From Myxococcota bacterium (GTDB taxonomy: Bacteria > Myxococcota_A > Polyangia > Polyangiales > Polyangiaceae), in the NCBI GenBank assembly GCA_963169165.1, contig CAUJFL010000369.1:1-37231 (forward strand): a stretch of 37,231 nucleotides of DNA, read 5' to 3'. The notes beneath the pieces are model-generated. The model saw only the letters and a program-made list of their open reading frames with translations, searched no databases and had not been told where the DNA came from. This document shows, in pieces, positions 24,006-30,672 of the stretch (position 1 is its first letter; each line of letters begins with the position of its first letter). Both the position numbers and the translations under genes were made by a program.

Positions 24006-25541
24006 ATGACGAATCGCAGCCTCCGTACACCATCCGTCCGCACCGTCGCCGCGTGGCTCGTCTCGAGCGCCGCGCTCGTGGCCGCCTGCTCCAACACGGG
24101 TGAGACGCCGCCGAGCGACGACATGGACACCGGCGCGGCCGGCACACCAGGGGCCGCTGGGGCCTCTGGCAAGGGCGGAAAATCCGGCGTCGGCGGGGCC
24201 TCGAGCGGCGGCGCCTCGGCGGGCGGCAAGGCCTCCACCGCCGGCACGTCCAGCGGAGGCTCCCCCGCCGGGGGATCCTCGGCCGCGGGGTCACCCGCCG
24301 GGGGTTCGCCTGCTGGCGGCTCGTCCGGCGGGACGGCGGGCACCTGTCCTCCCTCCAAGTTCTTTGGCCTCCCCGAGTGCGCGGCGCCGGGGAAGCACCC
24401 GTGCCTGACGTGCGCTTGCAACGATCTCTCGTCCACGCTGTGCTCTGCCAAGTATGGCGCGTGCAAGGGAGACGAGGGGTGCGCGAAGACCGTCGAGTGC
24501 GTGCTCAGCGGCTGCCCCGTCTCCGCGTGCGAGCAGTTCGTCGGCAACAGCCTTCAGAAGTTGCTCGATCTCGAGCCTTGCCTGCAGACCACGTGCAAGG
24601 CCGAGTGCGCCGATCTCTTCGGCGGGAGCGGCGGCGCGGGCGGCGCGGGCGGCGGGAGCACGTCGGGCGGCGCGGCGGGGTCCACCTCGGGCGGCAGCGG
24701 TGGCGCCGCGACGGTCTGCGCACCCAACAGCTTTCGCTGCACCGGCGCCAAGCTCGAGAAGTGTGACGCCGCGGGCTCGGGCTTCTCGCTCTCCCAGGAT
24801 TGCGGGGCGATGGTGTGCGACGCATCCGCGGGCAAGTGTACGGCGGGCGGCTGCGGCGACGGGTGGACGATCACGTACGCCATCACCGGCGGCTTCACGA
24901 TCACGGAGACCACCCTCGGCGCGGGAGACAAGAGCAACCTGCCGATCGGCACGGGCGAGCTGCAGATCCGCTTCGACGACGTCGGCGGCGCCCCCGGCGG
25001 GACGGCGCGGCTCCTGTCGTACAAGATGCCGATGAAGTTCGAGGTGACGACCTCGGGGCTCACGGTCGCGACCGACGTGGTCACCTCCGCGGCCTACGCC
25101 GACTGCGGCGTGGCGAAGGGCGCCTTCGCGAGCGGCGTTCTGAAGTGGGATTCGTGCAAGTACGGCCCCACGTGGAACATCGACAAGAACTCGTGGAAGC
25201 CCGCGCCCGACGCGGCCACCGGCCCAGGCTGTGTCAACGGGTACTCGAGCGTCGGCAACGTGAAGTGTACCGACAAGTCGCTGTTCGCGAAATGCAGCGA
25301 CGGCAACCTGAAGGACGGCGACAACCCGCAGAATTCCACGTGGAATCAGCCGCTCAATTCGTTCGAGTTCTCCTCCGATCTGAAGAGCGTGTCGATGGTC
25401 AAGCTGGACCAGCCCTCGCCCGGCGGCGGAGGTGACAAGGGCGTGGAGACCCCCAACACTTCGCCGAGCCGGACCTGGTTCACCATCAAGGGCAGCGAGA
25501 CGGGCCGCGTGAAGGCCGCGAAGCCCTGCAGCTGCAACTGA
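24006..25541 (+). CDS. Large Gly-rich, Cys-rich surface lipoprotein
   Basis: A 511-residue lipoprotein with a signal peptide ending LVAAC (Cys28). A 70-residue Gly/Ser/Ala linker (about 43-112) contains repeated SPAGG units. A Cys-rich helical domain follows (about 114-203: CPPSKFFGLPEC, LTCACNDLSSTLC, CLQTTCKAEC), reminiscent of Cys-rich modules in other myxobacterial lipoproteins. A second Gly/Ser linker lies at about 206-235, then CAPNSFRCTGAKLEKCD and a beta-rich C-terminal domain (about 284-511) ending CSCN. The start has a GAGGAG ribosome-binding site about 10 bases upstream. It lies 27 bases after the preceding lipoprotein gene and 12 bases before the acyltransferase gene. No function is assigned. 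Confidence 0.85.
   Translation: MTNRSLRTPSVRTVAAWLVSSAALVAACSNTGETPPSDDMDTGAAGTPGAAGASGKGGKSGVGGASSGGASAGGKASTAGTSSGGSPAGGSSAAGSPAGGSPAGGSSGGTAGTCPPSKFFGLPECAAPGKHPCLTCACNDLSSTLCSAKYGACKGDEGCAKTVECVLSGCPVSACEQFVGNSLQKLLDLEPCLQTTCKAECADLFGGSGGAGGAGGGSTSGGAAGSTSGGSGGAATVCAPNSFRCTGAKLEKCDAAGSGFSLSQDCGAMVCDASAGKCTAGGCGDGWTITYAITGGFTITETTLGAGDKSNLPIGTGELQIRFDDVGGAPGGTARLLSYKMPMKFEVTTSGLTVATDVVTSAAYADCGVAKGAFASGVLKWDSCKYGPTWNIDKNSWKPAPDAATGPGCVNGYSSVGNVKCTDKSLFAKCSDGNLKDGDNPQNSTWNQPLNSFEFSSDLKSVSMVKLDQPSPGGGGDKGVETPNTSPSRTWFTIKGSETGRVKAAKPCSCN
24132..24341 (+). repeat. Gly/Ser/Ala-rich low-complexity coding repeat
   Basis: This stretch codes for the first linker of the large lipoprotein, including several SPAGG(S) units around residues 86-107. 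It is a coding low-complexity tract, probably an extended, flexible stalk on the cell surface, and a place where length variation between strains is likely. Confidence 0.7.
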
Positions 25542-25553
25542 GCGCGGCGAGCG

Positions 25554-26942
25554 ATGGAACGGCTCTCTGGTCTCGACGCGAGCTTCCTCTACCTCGAGAC
25601 GGCGCGCATGCACATGCACGTCTCGATCGTCGCCGTGCTCGATCCCACCGAGACGCCCGGGGGCTACTCCTTCGACAGGATCCAGGAGCTGATCGCCGAG
25701 CGCATCCACCTGTTGCCGCCGTTCCGGCGGAGGCTGGTGCGGGTGCCGTTCGACCTTCACCACCCCGTCTGGGTCGAGGACCCCGAGTTCGACATCATCC
25801 ACCACGTCCGGCGGGTCTCGGCGCCCGCGCCAGGCGGGCGGCGTGAGCTCGCGGCGCTCGTCGGCCGCATCACGTCGAGCCCGCTCGATCGTGGCCGGCC
25901 GCTGTGGGAAGTGTGGGTCATCGAGGGCTTGAAGCACGGGAGGATCGCGCTCGTCACCAAGGTCCACCACGCGGCCGTCGACGGCGTGACCGGCGCCAGC
26001 CTGCTGGTTCACCTGTTCGATCTGACGCGCGACGCGGGACCCCGCCCCAAGCCCCCGCCCGCGCCGCCCGATCCGATCCCGACCGATCGCGAGCTGGTGC
26101 AGCACGCGCTCCTCTCACGCGCGCGGCAACCAGTGGGCATGTGGAAGCTGGCCGCCAGGACGGTGAAGGCCGCGCGCGACGTCGTGCGCGTCAGGCGCGA
26201 TCCCGAGACGCCGGTCGGCGCGACCCCGCTGACGGCCCCGCGCACGCGCTTCAACGGCTCGCTCGGCGCCCAGCGCGCGGTCGCCTTCTCGCGCGTGCCG
26301 CTGCCGGCCATCAAGGACGTCAAGAAGCGCGCGGGCACCACCGTCAACGACGTCGTGCTGGCGGTCTGCGCGGGGGCCCTCCGCAAGTATCTCGACTCGC
26401 ACGGCGAGCTGCCGGCTGATCCGCTCGTCGCGACCTGCCCCATCTCGGTGCACGGCGCCACGACCGGGCCGTCCAGCAACAAGGTCTCCGCCATGTTCAC
26501 GTCGCTCGCCACGAACATCGACGATCCCAGAGCGCGGCTGCTGGCGATCTCGGCGACCACGCGCGGCGCGAAGGAGGAGCACAACGCCGTCGGCGCCGAC
26601 ATGCTGCAGAACTGGGCGGAGTTCGCCGCGCCGACGACGATCAGCCTCGCGGCGCGCTTCTACAGCGCGATGAACCTCGCGGATCGTCACCGCCCCATTC
26701 ATAATCTTGTCATTTCCAACGTTCCCGGGCCTCCGTTCCCGCTCTACCTCGCGGGCGCCGATCTGGTCGCGATCTACCCGATGGGCCCCGTGATGGAGGG
26801 CGCGGGCCTCAACGTCACCGTGCTCAGCTACCGCGACGCCGTCGACTTCGGGTTCAACGCGAGCCAGGCGATGGCGCCCGATCTGTGGGCGCTGGCGGAG
26901 GCGGTGCCGCCCGCTTTCGACGAGCTGCGCCGGGCGCTGTGA
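25554..26942 (+). CDS. Wax ester synthase / diacylglycerol acyltransferase (WS/DGAT)
   Basis: A 462-residue WS/DGAT family enzyme that joins acyl-CoA to a fatty alcohol or diacylglycerol, making storage wax ester or triacylglycerol. The condensation-type active site is KVHHAAVDGVTG (HHxxxDG). Other family marks are the N-terminal ERLSGLDASFLYLET, PLDRGRPLWEVWVIEGL (PLW motif), GTTVNDVVLAVCAGALRKYL (NDVVLA), and HNLVISNVPGPPFPLYLAGA near the C-terminus. No signal or membrane anchor; it probably sits at the membrane or lipid-body surface. It follows the lipoprotein genes by 12 bases and ends convergent to the acyl-CoA ligase gene. Its presence next to an acyl-CoA catabolism locus suggests coupling of lipid uptake to storage. 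Confidence 0.95.
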   Translation: MERLSGLDASFLYLETARMHMHVSIVAVLDPTETPGGYSFDRIQELIAERIHLLPPFRRRLVRVPFDLHHPVWVEDPEFDIIHHVRRVSAPAPGGRRELAALVGRITSSPLDRGRPLWEVWVIEGLKHGRIALVTKVHHAAVDGVTGASLLVHLFDLTRDAGPRPKPPPAPPDPIPTDRELVQHALLSRARQPVGMWKLAARTVKAARDVVRVRRDPETPVGATPLTAPRTRFNGSLGAQRAVAFSRVPLPAIKDVKKRAGTTVNDVVLAVCAGALRKYLDSHGELPADPLVATCPISVHGATTGPSSNKVSAMFTSLATNIDDPRARLLAISATTRGAKEEHNAVGADMLQNWAEFAAPTTISLAARFYSAMNLADRHRPIHNLVISNVPGPPFPLYLAGADLVAIYPMGPVMEGAGLNVTVLSYRDAVDFGFNASQAMAPDLWALAEAVPPAFDELRRAL

Positions 26943-26997
26943 GTCGAGTGGGTCCGCGGCTCGTCGCCGAGAGAGGCCCGCGACCTCGCGGTCGGCC

Positions 26998-27020
26998 CCC
27001 GCGCGATCAGATCGCGCGGG
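26998..27020. terminator. GC-rich hairpin between convergent genes
   Basis: CCCGCGCGATC, one A, then GATCGCGCGGG form an almost perfect inverted repeat, folding as a 9-10 bp stem with a 3-5 base loop. It lies between the convergent WS/DGAT and acyl-CoA ligase genes, overlapping the last codons of the ligase. There is no T-run on either side, so intrinsic termination is uncertain. Confidence 0.4.
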
Positions 27021-28554
27021 CTCTCCCCTGCCAGTAGGGATCGCGCAGCTTGCGCTTGTAGAGCTTGCCGTTGGGATCTCGCGGCATCTCGGTCGTGAAG
27101 TCGATGCTCTTCGGCACCTTGAACCTCGCGATCCTGTCGGCCAGGAACGCCGTCAGCTCGGCGGCCACCTCGGCGCTCGGCGCGACGCCCTCGGCCAGCT
27201 CGACGACGGCCTTGATCTCCTCGCCCCAGTCATCATTTGGCACGCCGAAGACGGCCGCGTCGAGCACCCTGGGGTGCGCGAGGATCGCGGCCTCGATCTC
27301 GGCCGGGTAGATGTTGACGCCGCCCGAGATGATCATGTCACTCTTGCGATCGACCAGGAACAGGAACCCCTCTCCGTCGAGGTAGCCGGCGTCGCCCACG
27401 GTGAAGAAGTCGCCCGACCACGACGAGTCGGTCTTCTGCTTGTCCTTGTGGTACTCGAATTTGTGCGCGCCCATCGACATGTAGACGGTGCCCACCTCGC
27501 CCGGAGCGCAGACGCTGCCGTCGTCTGCGCGGATCTCGAGCCGCGAGATCGGCCACGCCTTGCCGACCGTGCCAGGGTGCGCGCGCCAGTCGCCGGGGCT
27601 CGCGAGCGTTCCGCCGCCCTCGGACGCCGCGTAGTACTCCCAGATCGAGTCACCCCACCAATCCAACATGGCTTGTTTGACGTCGACCGGGCAGGGCGCG
27701 GCGCTGTGGATCGCGTGTCGAAACGACGAGACGTCGTGGCGCGCGCGCTCGGCGGGCGACAGCGACAGCAGCCGACGAAACTGCGTCGGCACCATGTGGG
27801 TCGCGGTGACCTTGTGCTTCGCCACCAGCTCCAGCATCCCCTCGGGGGTCCACTTGTCCATCAACACGACCGTGTGGCCGTTGTGCAGGTGGTTGGTGCA
27901 GAAGTTGAGGACGGCCGTGTGGTACAGCGGCGAGACGACCAGGTGGACGCCGTCGTGCGGGACGATGCCAAACAAACTCAAGAACTGAGCCTGCATCGTC
28001 GCGACGACCTCGGGCGCGACCTGCGCGAGCGGGCGGCGAACGCCCTTGGGTTTGCCCGTCGTGCCGGACGTGTAGGTCATCGGCGCGCCGGCCTGACGGT
28101 CGTCGGGCGCCGCCTCGGGTTGACCGTCGAGCAGCGCCTCGAGCGGGGCGAAGCCTGGGCAGGCTCCGGTCGCGAACCTGCGGTCGGTCGCCAGCCCCGC
28201 CTCGTCGGCCGCCTTGCCGACCGTGTCCGCGACGGGCGGCGACGCGATCACCAGCTTCGCCTCCGAGTCGGCGAGGATGTACGCGATCTCGGGCGCGGCG
28301 AGGTTGACGTTGATCGGCGTGTAGTAGACGCCGATCTGCGCGGTCGCCATGAAGAGCTCGACCACCGCGGCCTCGTTCTTCAGCACGACCGCGACGCTGT
28401 CGCCCCGCCCGACGCCGCGCGCGCGCAGGCCGTGAGCCAGGCGGTTGACCCGCGCGAGCAGGGCGCCGGCGGTCTGCGCCCGACCCTTCGCGTCGATGAG
28501 CGCCACGTGATCGGGGCGCTCGGCGGCGACCCTCCAGAAGCCGAGGTGGGACAT
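27007..28554 (-). CDS. Acyl-CoA synthetase (FadD-like, adenylate-forming)
   Basis: A 515-residue ANL-superfamily ligase that activates a carboxylic acid to its CoA thioester through an acyl-adenylate. The P-loop is MTYTSGTTGKPKGVRR; further core motifs are WEYYAASEGGGT, VGDAGYLDGEGFLFLVDRKSDMIISGGVNIYPAEIE (motifs VGDAGY and DRKSDMI with the hinge Asp/Lys) and PRDPNGKLYKRKLRDPYW with the catalytic C-terminal Lys. The YAASEGGG form and the DPYW ending recall actinobacterial FadD enzymes such as those acting on branched or steroid side chains; that substrate guess is inference. The ATG follows a GAGGAGCG ribosome-binding site. It is the last gene of the SCP2-MlaE-SDR-FadD series. Confidence 0.93.
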   Translation of the reverse strand: MSHLGFWRVAAERPDHVALIDAKGRAQTAGALLARVNRLAHGLRARGVGRGDSVAVVLKNEAAVVELFMATAQIGVYYTPINVNLAAPEIAYILADSEAKLVIASPPVADTVGKAADEAGLATDRRFATGACPGFAPLEALLDGQPEAAPDDRQAGAPMTYTSGTTGKPKGVRRPLAQVAPEVVATMQAQFLSLFGIVPHDGVHLVVSPLYHTAVLNFCTNHLHNGHTVVLMDKWTPEGMLELVAKHKVTATHMVPTQFRRLLSLSPAERARHDVSSFRHAIHSAAPCPVDVKQAMLDWWGDSIWEYYAASEGGGTLASPGDWRAHPGTVGKAWPISRLEIRADDGSVCAPGEVGTVYMSMGAHKFEYHKDKQKTDSSWSGDFFTVGDAGYLDGEGFLFLVDRKSDMIISGGVNIYPAEIEAAILAHPRVLDAAVFGVPNDDWGEEIKAVVELAEGVAPSAEVAAELTAFLADRIARFKVPKSIDFTTEMPRDPNGKLYKRKLRDPYWQGRARAI

Positions 28555-28566
28555 CGCTCGCTCCTC

Positions 28567-29319
28567 TCAGACCGACATCGCCATGTCGACGACGAGCGCC
28601 GTGCCGCTGATGTAGCTCGCGTCCGGGGACGCGAGGAACGCGATGGCGCCCGCGACCTCGTCGGGTGACGCGTAGTTGTCGACGATCGGCGCGATGCGCA
28701 CGAGCTGCCGCTGGCTGCCGCCCGGGGGCAGCGAGAACTGCCCGAGCATCGGCGTCTCGACGCCGCCGGGGCACACGCAGTTGATGCGGACGCCCTTGCG
28801 CGCGTACTCGACCGCGAGCGCCTTCGTCATCTGCACCACGCCGCCCTTCGACGCGCAGTACGCCGCGCTGTACGGGTGCGATTTCAGCCCCGCGATCGAC
28901 GCGGTGAGGATGATCGCGCCCTTCGTCGCGATCACGTGCGGCAAGGCGGCCTGCGCCATCAAGAACGAGCCGGTGAGGTTGATGGCGATCATCCGGCTCC
29001 ACTGCTCGAAGGTCACGTCCAGCGTGCGGTGAAAGCCGCCGACGCCTGCGACGTTGGCGAGCGCGTCGAGCTTGCCGAAGCTGGCGACGGCGAGATCGAT
29101 CGCCGCCCTCGCGGACGCGGGATCGGAGACGTCGCAGCGCGAGCTCGCGGCGTCGCCGCCCGCGTCGGTGATCTGCTTCACCGTCTCGGCCGCGCCGTCG
29201 ACGTTGACGTCGGTGACGAGCACCCTCGCGCCCTCGCTCGCGAACCTCTTCGCCGTCGCGCGCCCGATGCCAGAGCCCGCGCCGGTGACGACGACCGATT
29301 TGCCTTCGAATCGCTTCAT
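28567..29319 (-). CDS. Short-chain dehydrogenase/reductase (SDR)
   Basis: A 250-residue classical SDR. The nucleotide site is TGAGSGIGRATA, with VTDVNVDGA suggesting NAD preference because an Asp ends strand 2. The NVAG motif, the catalytic Ser in LTASIAG, and Tyr/Lys in YSAAYCASKGG are present, as is the substrate loop NCVCPGGVETPM. It probably oxidises or reduces a hydroxyl/keto group on a lipid or steroid-like acyl-CoA. The start at 29319 has GAGG 7 bases upstream and begins at the conserved MKRFEGKSVVVTG. It lies 71 bases after the permease gene and 12 bases before the acyl-CoA ligase gene, in a probable four-gene operon. Confidence 0.93.
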   Translation of the reverse strand: MKRFEGKSVVVTGAGSGIGRATAKRFASEGARVLVTDVNVDGAAETVKQITDAGGDAASSRCDVSDPASARAAIDLAVASFGKLDALANVAGVGGFHRTLDVTFEQWSRMIAINLTGSFLMAQAALPHVIATKGAIILTASIAGLKSHPYSAAYCASKGGVVQMTKALAVEYARKGVRINCVCPGGVETPMLGQFSLPPGGSQRQLVRIAPIVDNYASPDEVAGAIAFLASPDASYISGTALVVDMAMSV

Positions 29320-29390
29320 GGAAAACCTCGATGGTGTCCGCGCGATGACGCGCGGAGGTGCTGAGAAGTTGGGGGAGCGGGGCGCGCGGC

Positions 29391-30224
29391 TCAGGCCGGG
29401 AAGATGATGACGCCGGCGCCCGAGATGAAGAAGTTCAGCATGATGACCGCGAGCGAGCAGCTGACGACCGCGCGCGTGGTCGCCCAGCCGACGCCCTCGC
29501 TGCCGCCGTACGTCGACAGCCCGCAGTAGCCCGCGACCACGGGGATGGCCGTCGAGTAGGCGAGGCACTTGGTCGCGCCGACCGCGATGTCGCCCCAGTC
29601 GACCAGCGCCGCGTTGAGGAACGTGCGCGGCGCGACGTCGAAGTACGTCGCCGCGACGAGCGTGCCGGAGGCGGTGGCCATCGCGCCGCCGCAGATGATC
29701 ACCGCCGTCGACATGACGATGCTCGCGAGCATCCGCGGCTTGATCAGGTAGTCGATCGGATCGGCGCCGCACATCCTGAGCGCGTCGACCTGCTCGGTCA
29801 CCATCATCGCGCCGATCTCGGCGGCGATGCCGGCGCCGACGCGCGTGGCGATCATCAGCGACGCGATCGACGCCGCGAGGTCGCGCACGAGCAGCTCGAG
29901 GTACATCGCGCCGAGCATCGTGAGATCGGGCACCACGCGGCTCGCCTGGATGCCGGCCTGGAACACGATGATGCCGCCGAAGAACCCCATCACGATGCAG
30001 ATGAAGAACAGCGATTTGTTGCCGATCTCGTACATGTAATGGGCGAGCGCGCCGGGCTCCTTCCGCCCGCGCACGACGTAGTAGAGCGTGCGGACGAACA
30101 CGCCGTAGATGCCGGCGAAATCGGCCCACACCTCGAGGCCAGCCTGACCGATCGCGCCGAGAGAAGCGGTGACGAAGCCCGCCTCGGGCTCGGCTCGGTC
30201 GATCGTGCTGGCGCTGTCGCTCAT
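29391..30224 (-). CDS. MlaE/YrbE-family ABC transporter permease, without adjacent partners
   Basis: A 277-residue permease of the MlaE/YrbE (Mce-associated) family with about five membrane segments. The family signature ATRVGAGIAAEIGAMMVTEQVDALRMCGADP is clear (key part GAGIAAEIGAMMVTEQVDAL), followed by DYLIKPRMLASIV. In lipid importers this subunit works with an MlaF ATPase and an MCE-domain (MlaD/Mce) protein. Neither is encoded here. The start overlaps the SCP2-like stop by 4 nt (ATGA), so the permease is co-translated with a lipid-carrier protein. In Mycobacterium the equivalent YrbE4A/B serve the Mce4 sterol importer. A lipid or sterol substrate is inferred from family and context. Confidence 0.92.
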   Translation of the reverse strand: MSDSASTIDRAEPEAGFVTASLGAIGQAGLEVWADFAGIYGVFVRTLYYVVRGRKEPGALAHYMYEIGNKSLFFICIVMGFFGGIIVFQAGIQASRVVPDLTMLGAMYLELLVRDLAASIASLMIATRVGAGIAAEIGAMMVTEQVDALRMCGADPIDYLIKPRMLASIVMSTAVIICGGAMATASGTLVAATYFDVAPRTFLNAALVDWGDIAVGATKCLAYSTAIPVVAGYCGLSTYGGSEGVGWATTRAVVSCSLAVIMLNFFISGAGVIIFPA

Positions 30225-30565
30225 TTTCCTGAGTTGGGCGGCAAGAAGGCTTGCATCTTCTGCGCGAGCATCACGTTACCCGAAACCTTGAGCAGGCCGC
30301 GCATGAACGCCATCGTGCCCCCGAGATCGCCGTTGACCATCTTGACGTAGTTCGGCGCGTCCATCTTGATGGTCGTGGTCGGCGACGCCGTCGTGCCCTC
30401 GTTGACCTTCATCGTGCCGTCGTCGAACTCGACGAACCAGCTGCCGCCGCCCTCGCCGGTCAGCTCGAATTGGAACGTCGCCTTCACGCCCTTCGCGGCG
30501 CTCGGGATGAAGCGCTCGTTCAACGTCTCGAAGTAGTGCTGCACGCTGTTGACCCGGATTCCCAT
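30221..30565 (-). CDS. SCP2-like sterol/lipid carrier domain protein
   Basis: A 114-residue single-domain SCP2 protein. The pattern is typical: N-terminal helices (VQHYFETLNERFIPSAAKG), then beta strands ATFQFELTGEGGGSWFVEFDDGTMKVNEG, TTTIKMDAPNYVKMVNGDLGGTMAFMRGLLKVSGNVMLAQKM, where the LLKVSGNVMLA segment is the standard SCP2 C-terminal signature. Such domains bind sterols, fatty acids or acyl-CoAs. The ATG at 30565 has AGGAG 9 bases upstream; the longer frame to 30640 would run through the operator and is rejected. It heads the minus-strand operon 49 bases from a KstR-like site, and is coupled to the permease gene. Confidence 0.9.
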   Translation of the reverse strand: MGIRVNSVQHYFETLNERFIPSAAKGVKATFQFELTGEGGGSWFVEFDDGTMKVNEGTTASPTTTIKMDAPNYVKMVNGDLGGTMAFMRGLLKVSGNVMLAQKMQAFLPPNSGK

Positions 30566-30613
30566 CGCTATTTCTCCTGTTCGGTGGCTGCTCGCCGACC
30601 CTGTGGCCCCAGA

Positions 30614-30627
30614 TAGAACATGTTTCA
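30614..30627. promoter_or_regulatory. KstR-like operator, site near the SCP2-like gene
   Basis: TAGAACATGTTTCA fits TnnAACnnGTTnnA at every specified base. It lies 49 bases upstream of the SCP2-like start, nearly the same distance as the palindrome before the ferredoxin gene (43 bases). The identical 14-mer recurs 45 bases away. Confidence 0.72.
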
Positions 30628-30658
30628 CTCCGACGGACAAGCCGGTTGACCGACGAAG

Positions 30659-30672
30659 TAGAACATGTTTCA
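30659..30672. promoter_or_regulatory. KstR-like operator overlapping the hydratase start
   Basis: A second copy of TAGAACATGTTTCA, identical to the site at 30614-30627 and 45 bases from it centre to centre (about four helical turns). It contains the ATG at 30665, so either that start is leaderless or the true start is GTG 30683 or GTG 30719. The pair could let two repressor dimers control both divergent promoters. Confidence 0.72.

Noticed and set aside
24132-24341. Gly/Ser-coding repeats as a CRISPR or other DNA repeat array
   Set aside because: The repeats are irregular, in frame and encode a protein linker. There are no spacers of constant length.
30566-30640. N-terminal extension of the SCP2-like gene to 30640
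   Set aside because: It would place coding sequence over the operator at 30614-30627 and bypass a good AGGAG ribosome-binding site at the internal ATG. The extra residues do not belong to the SCP2 domain.
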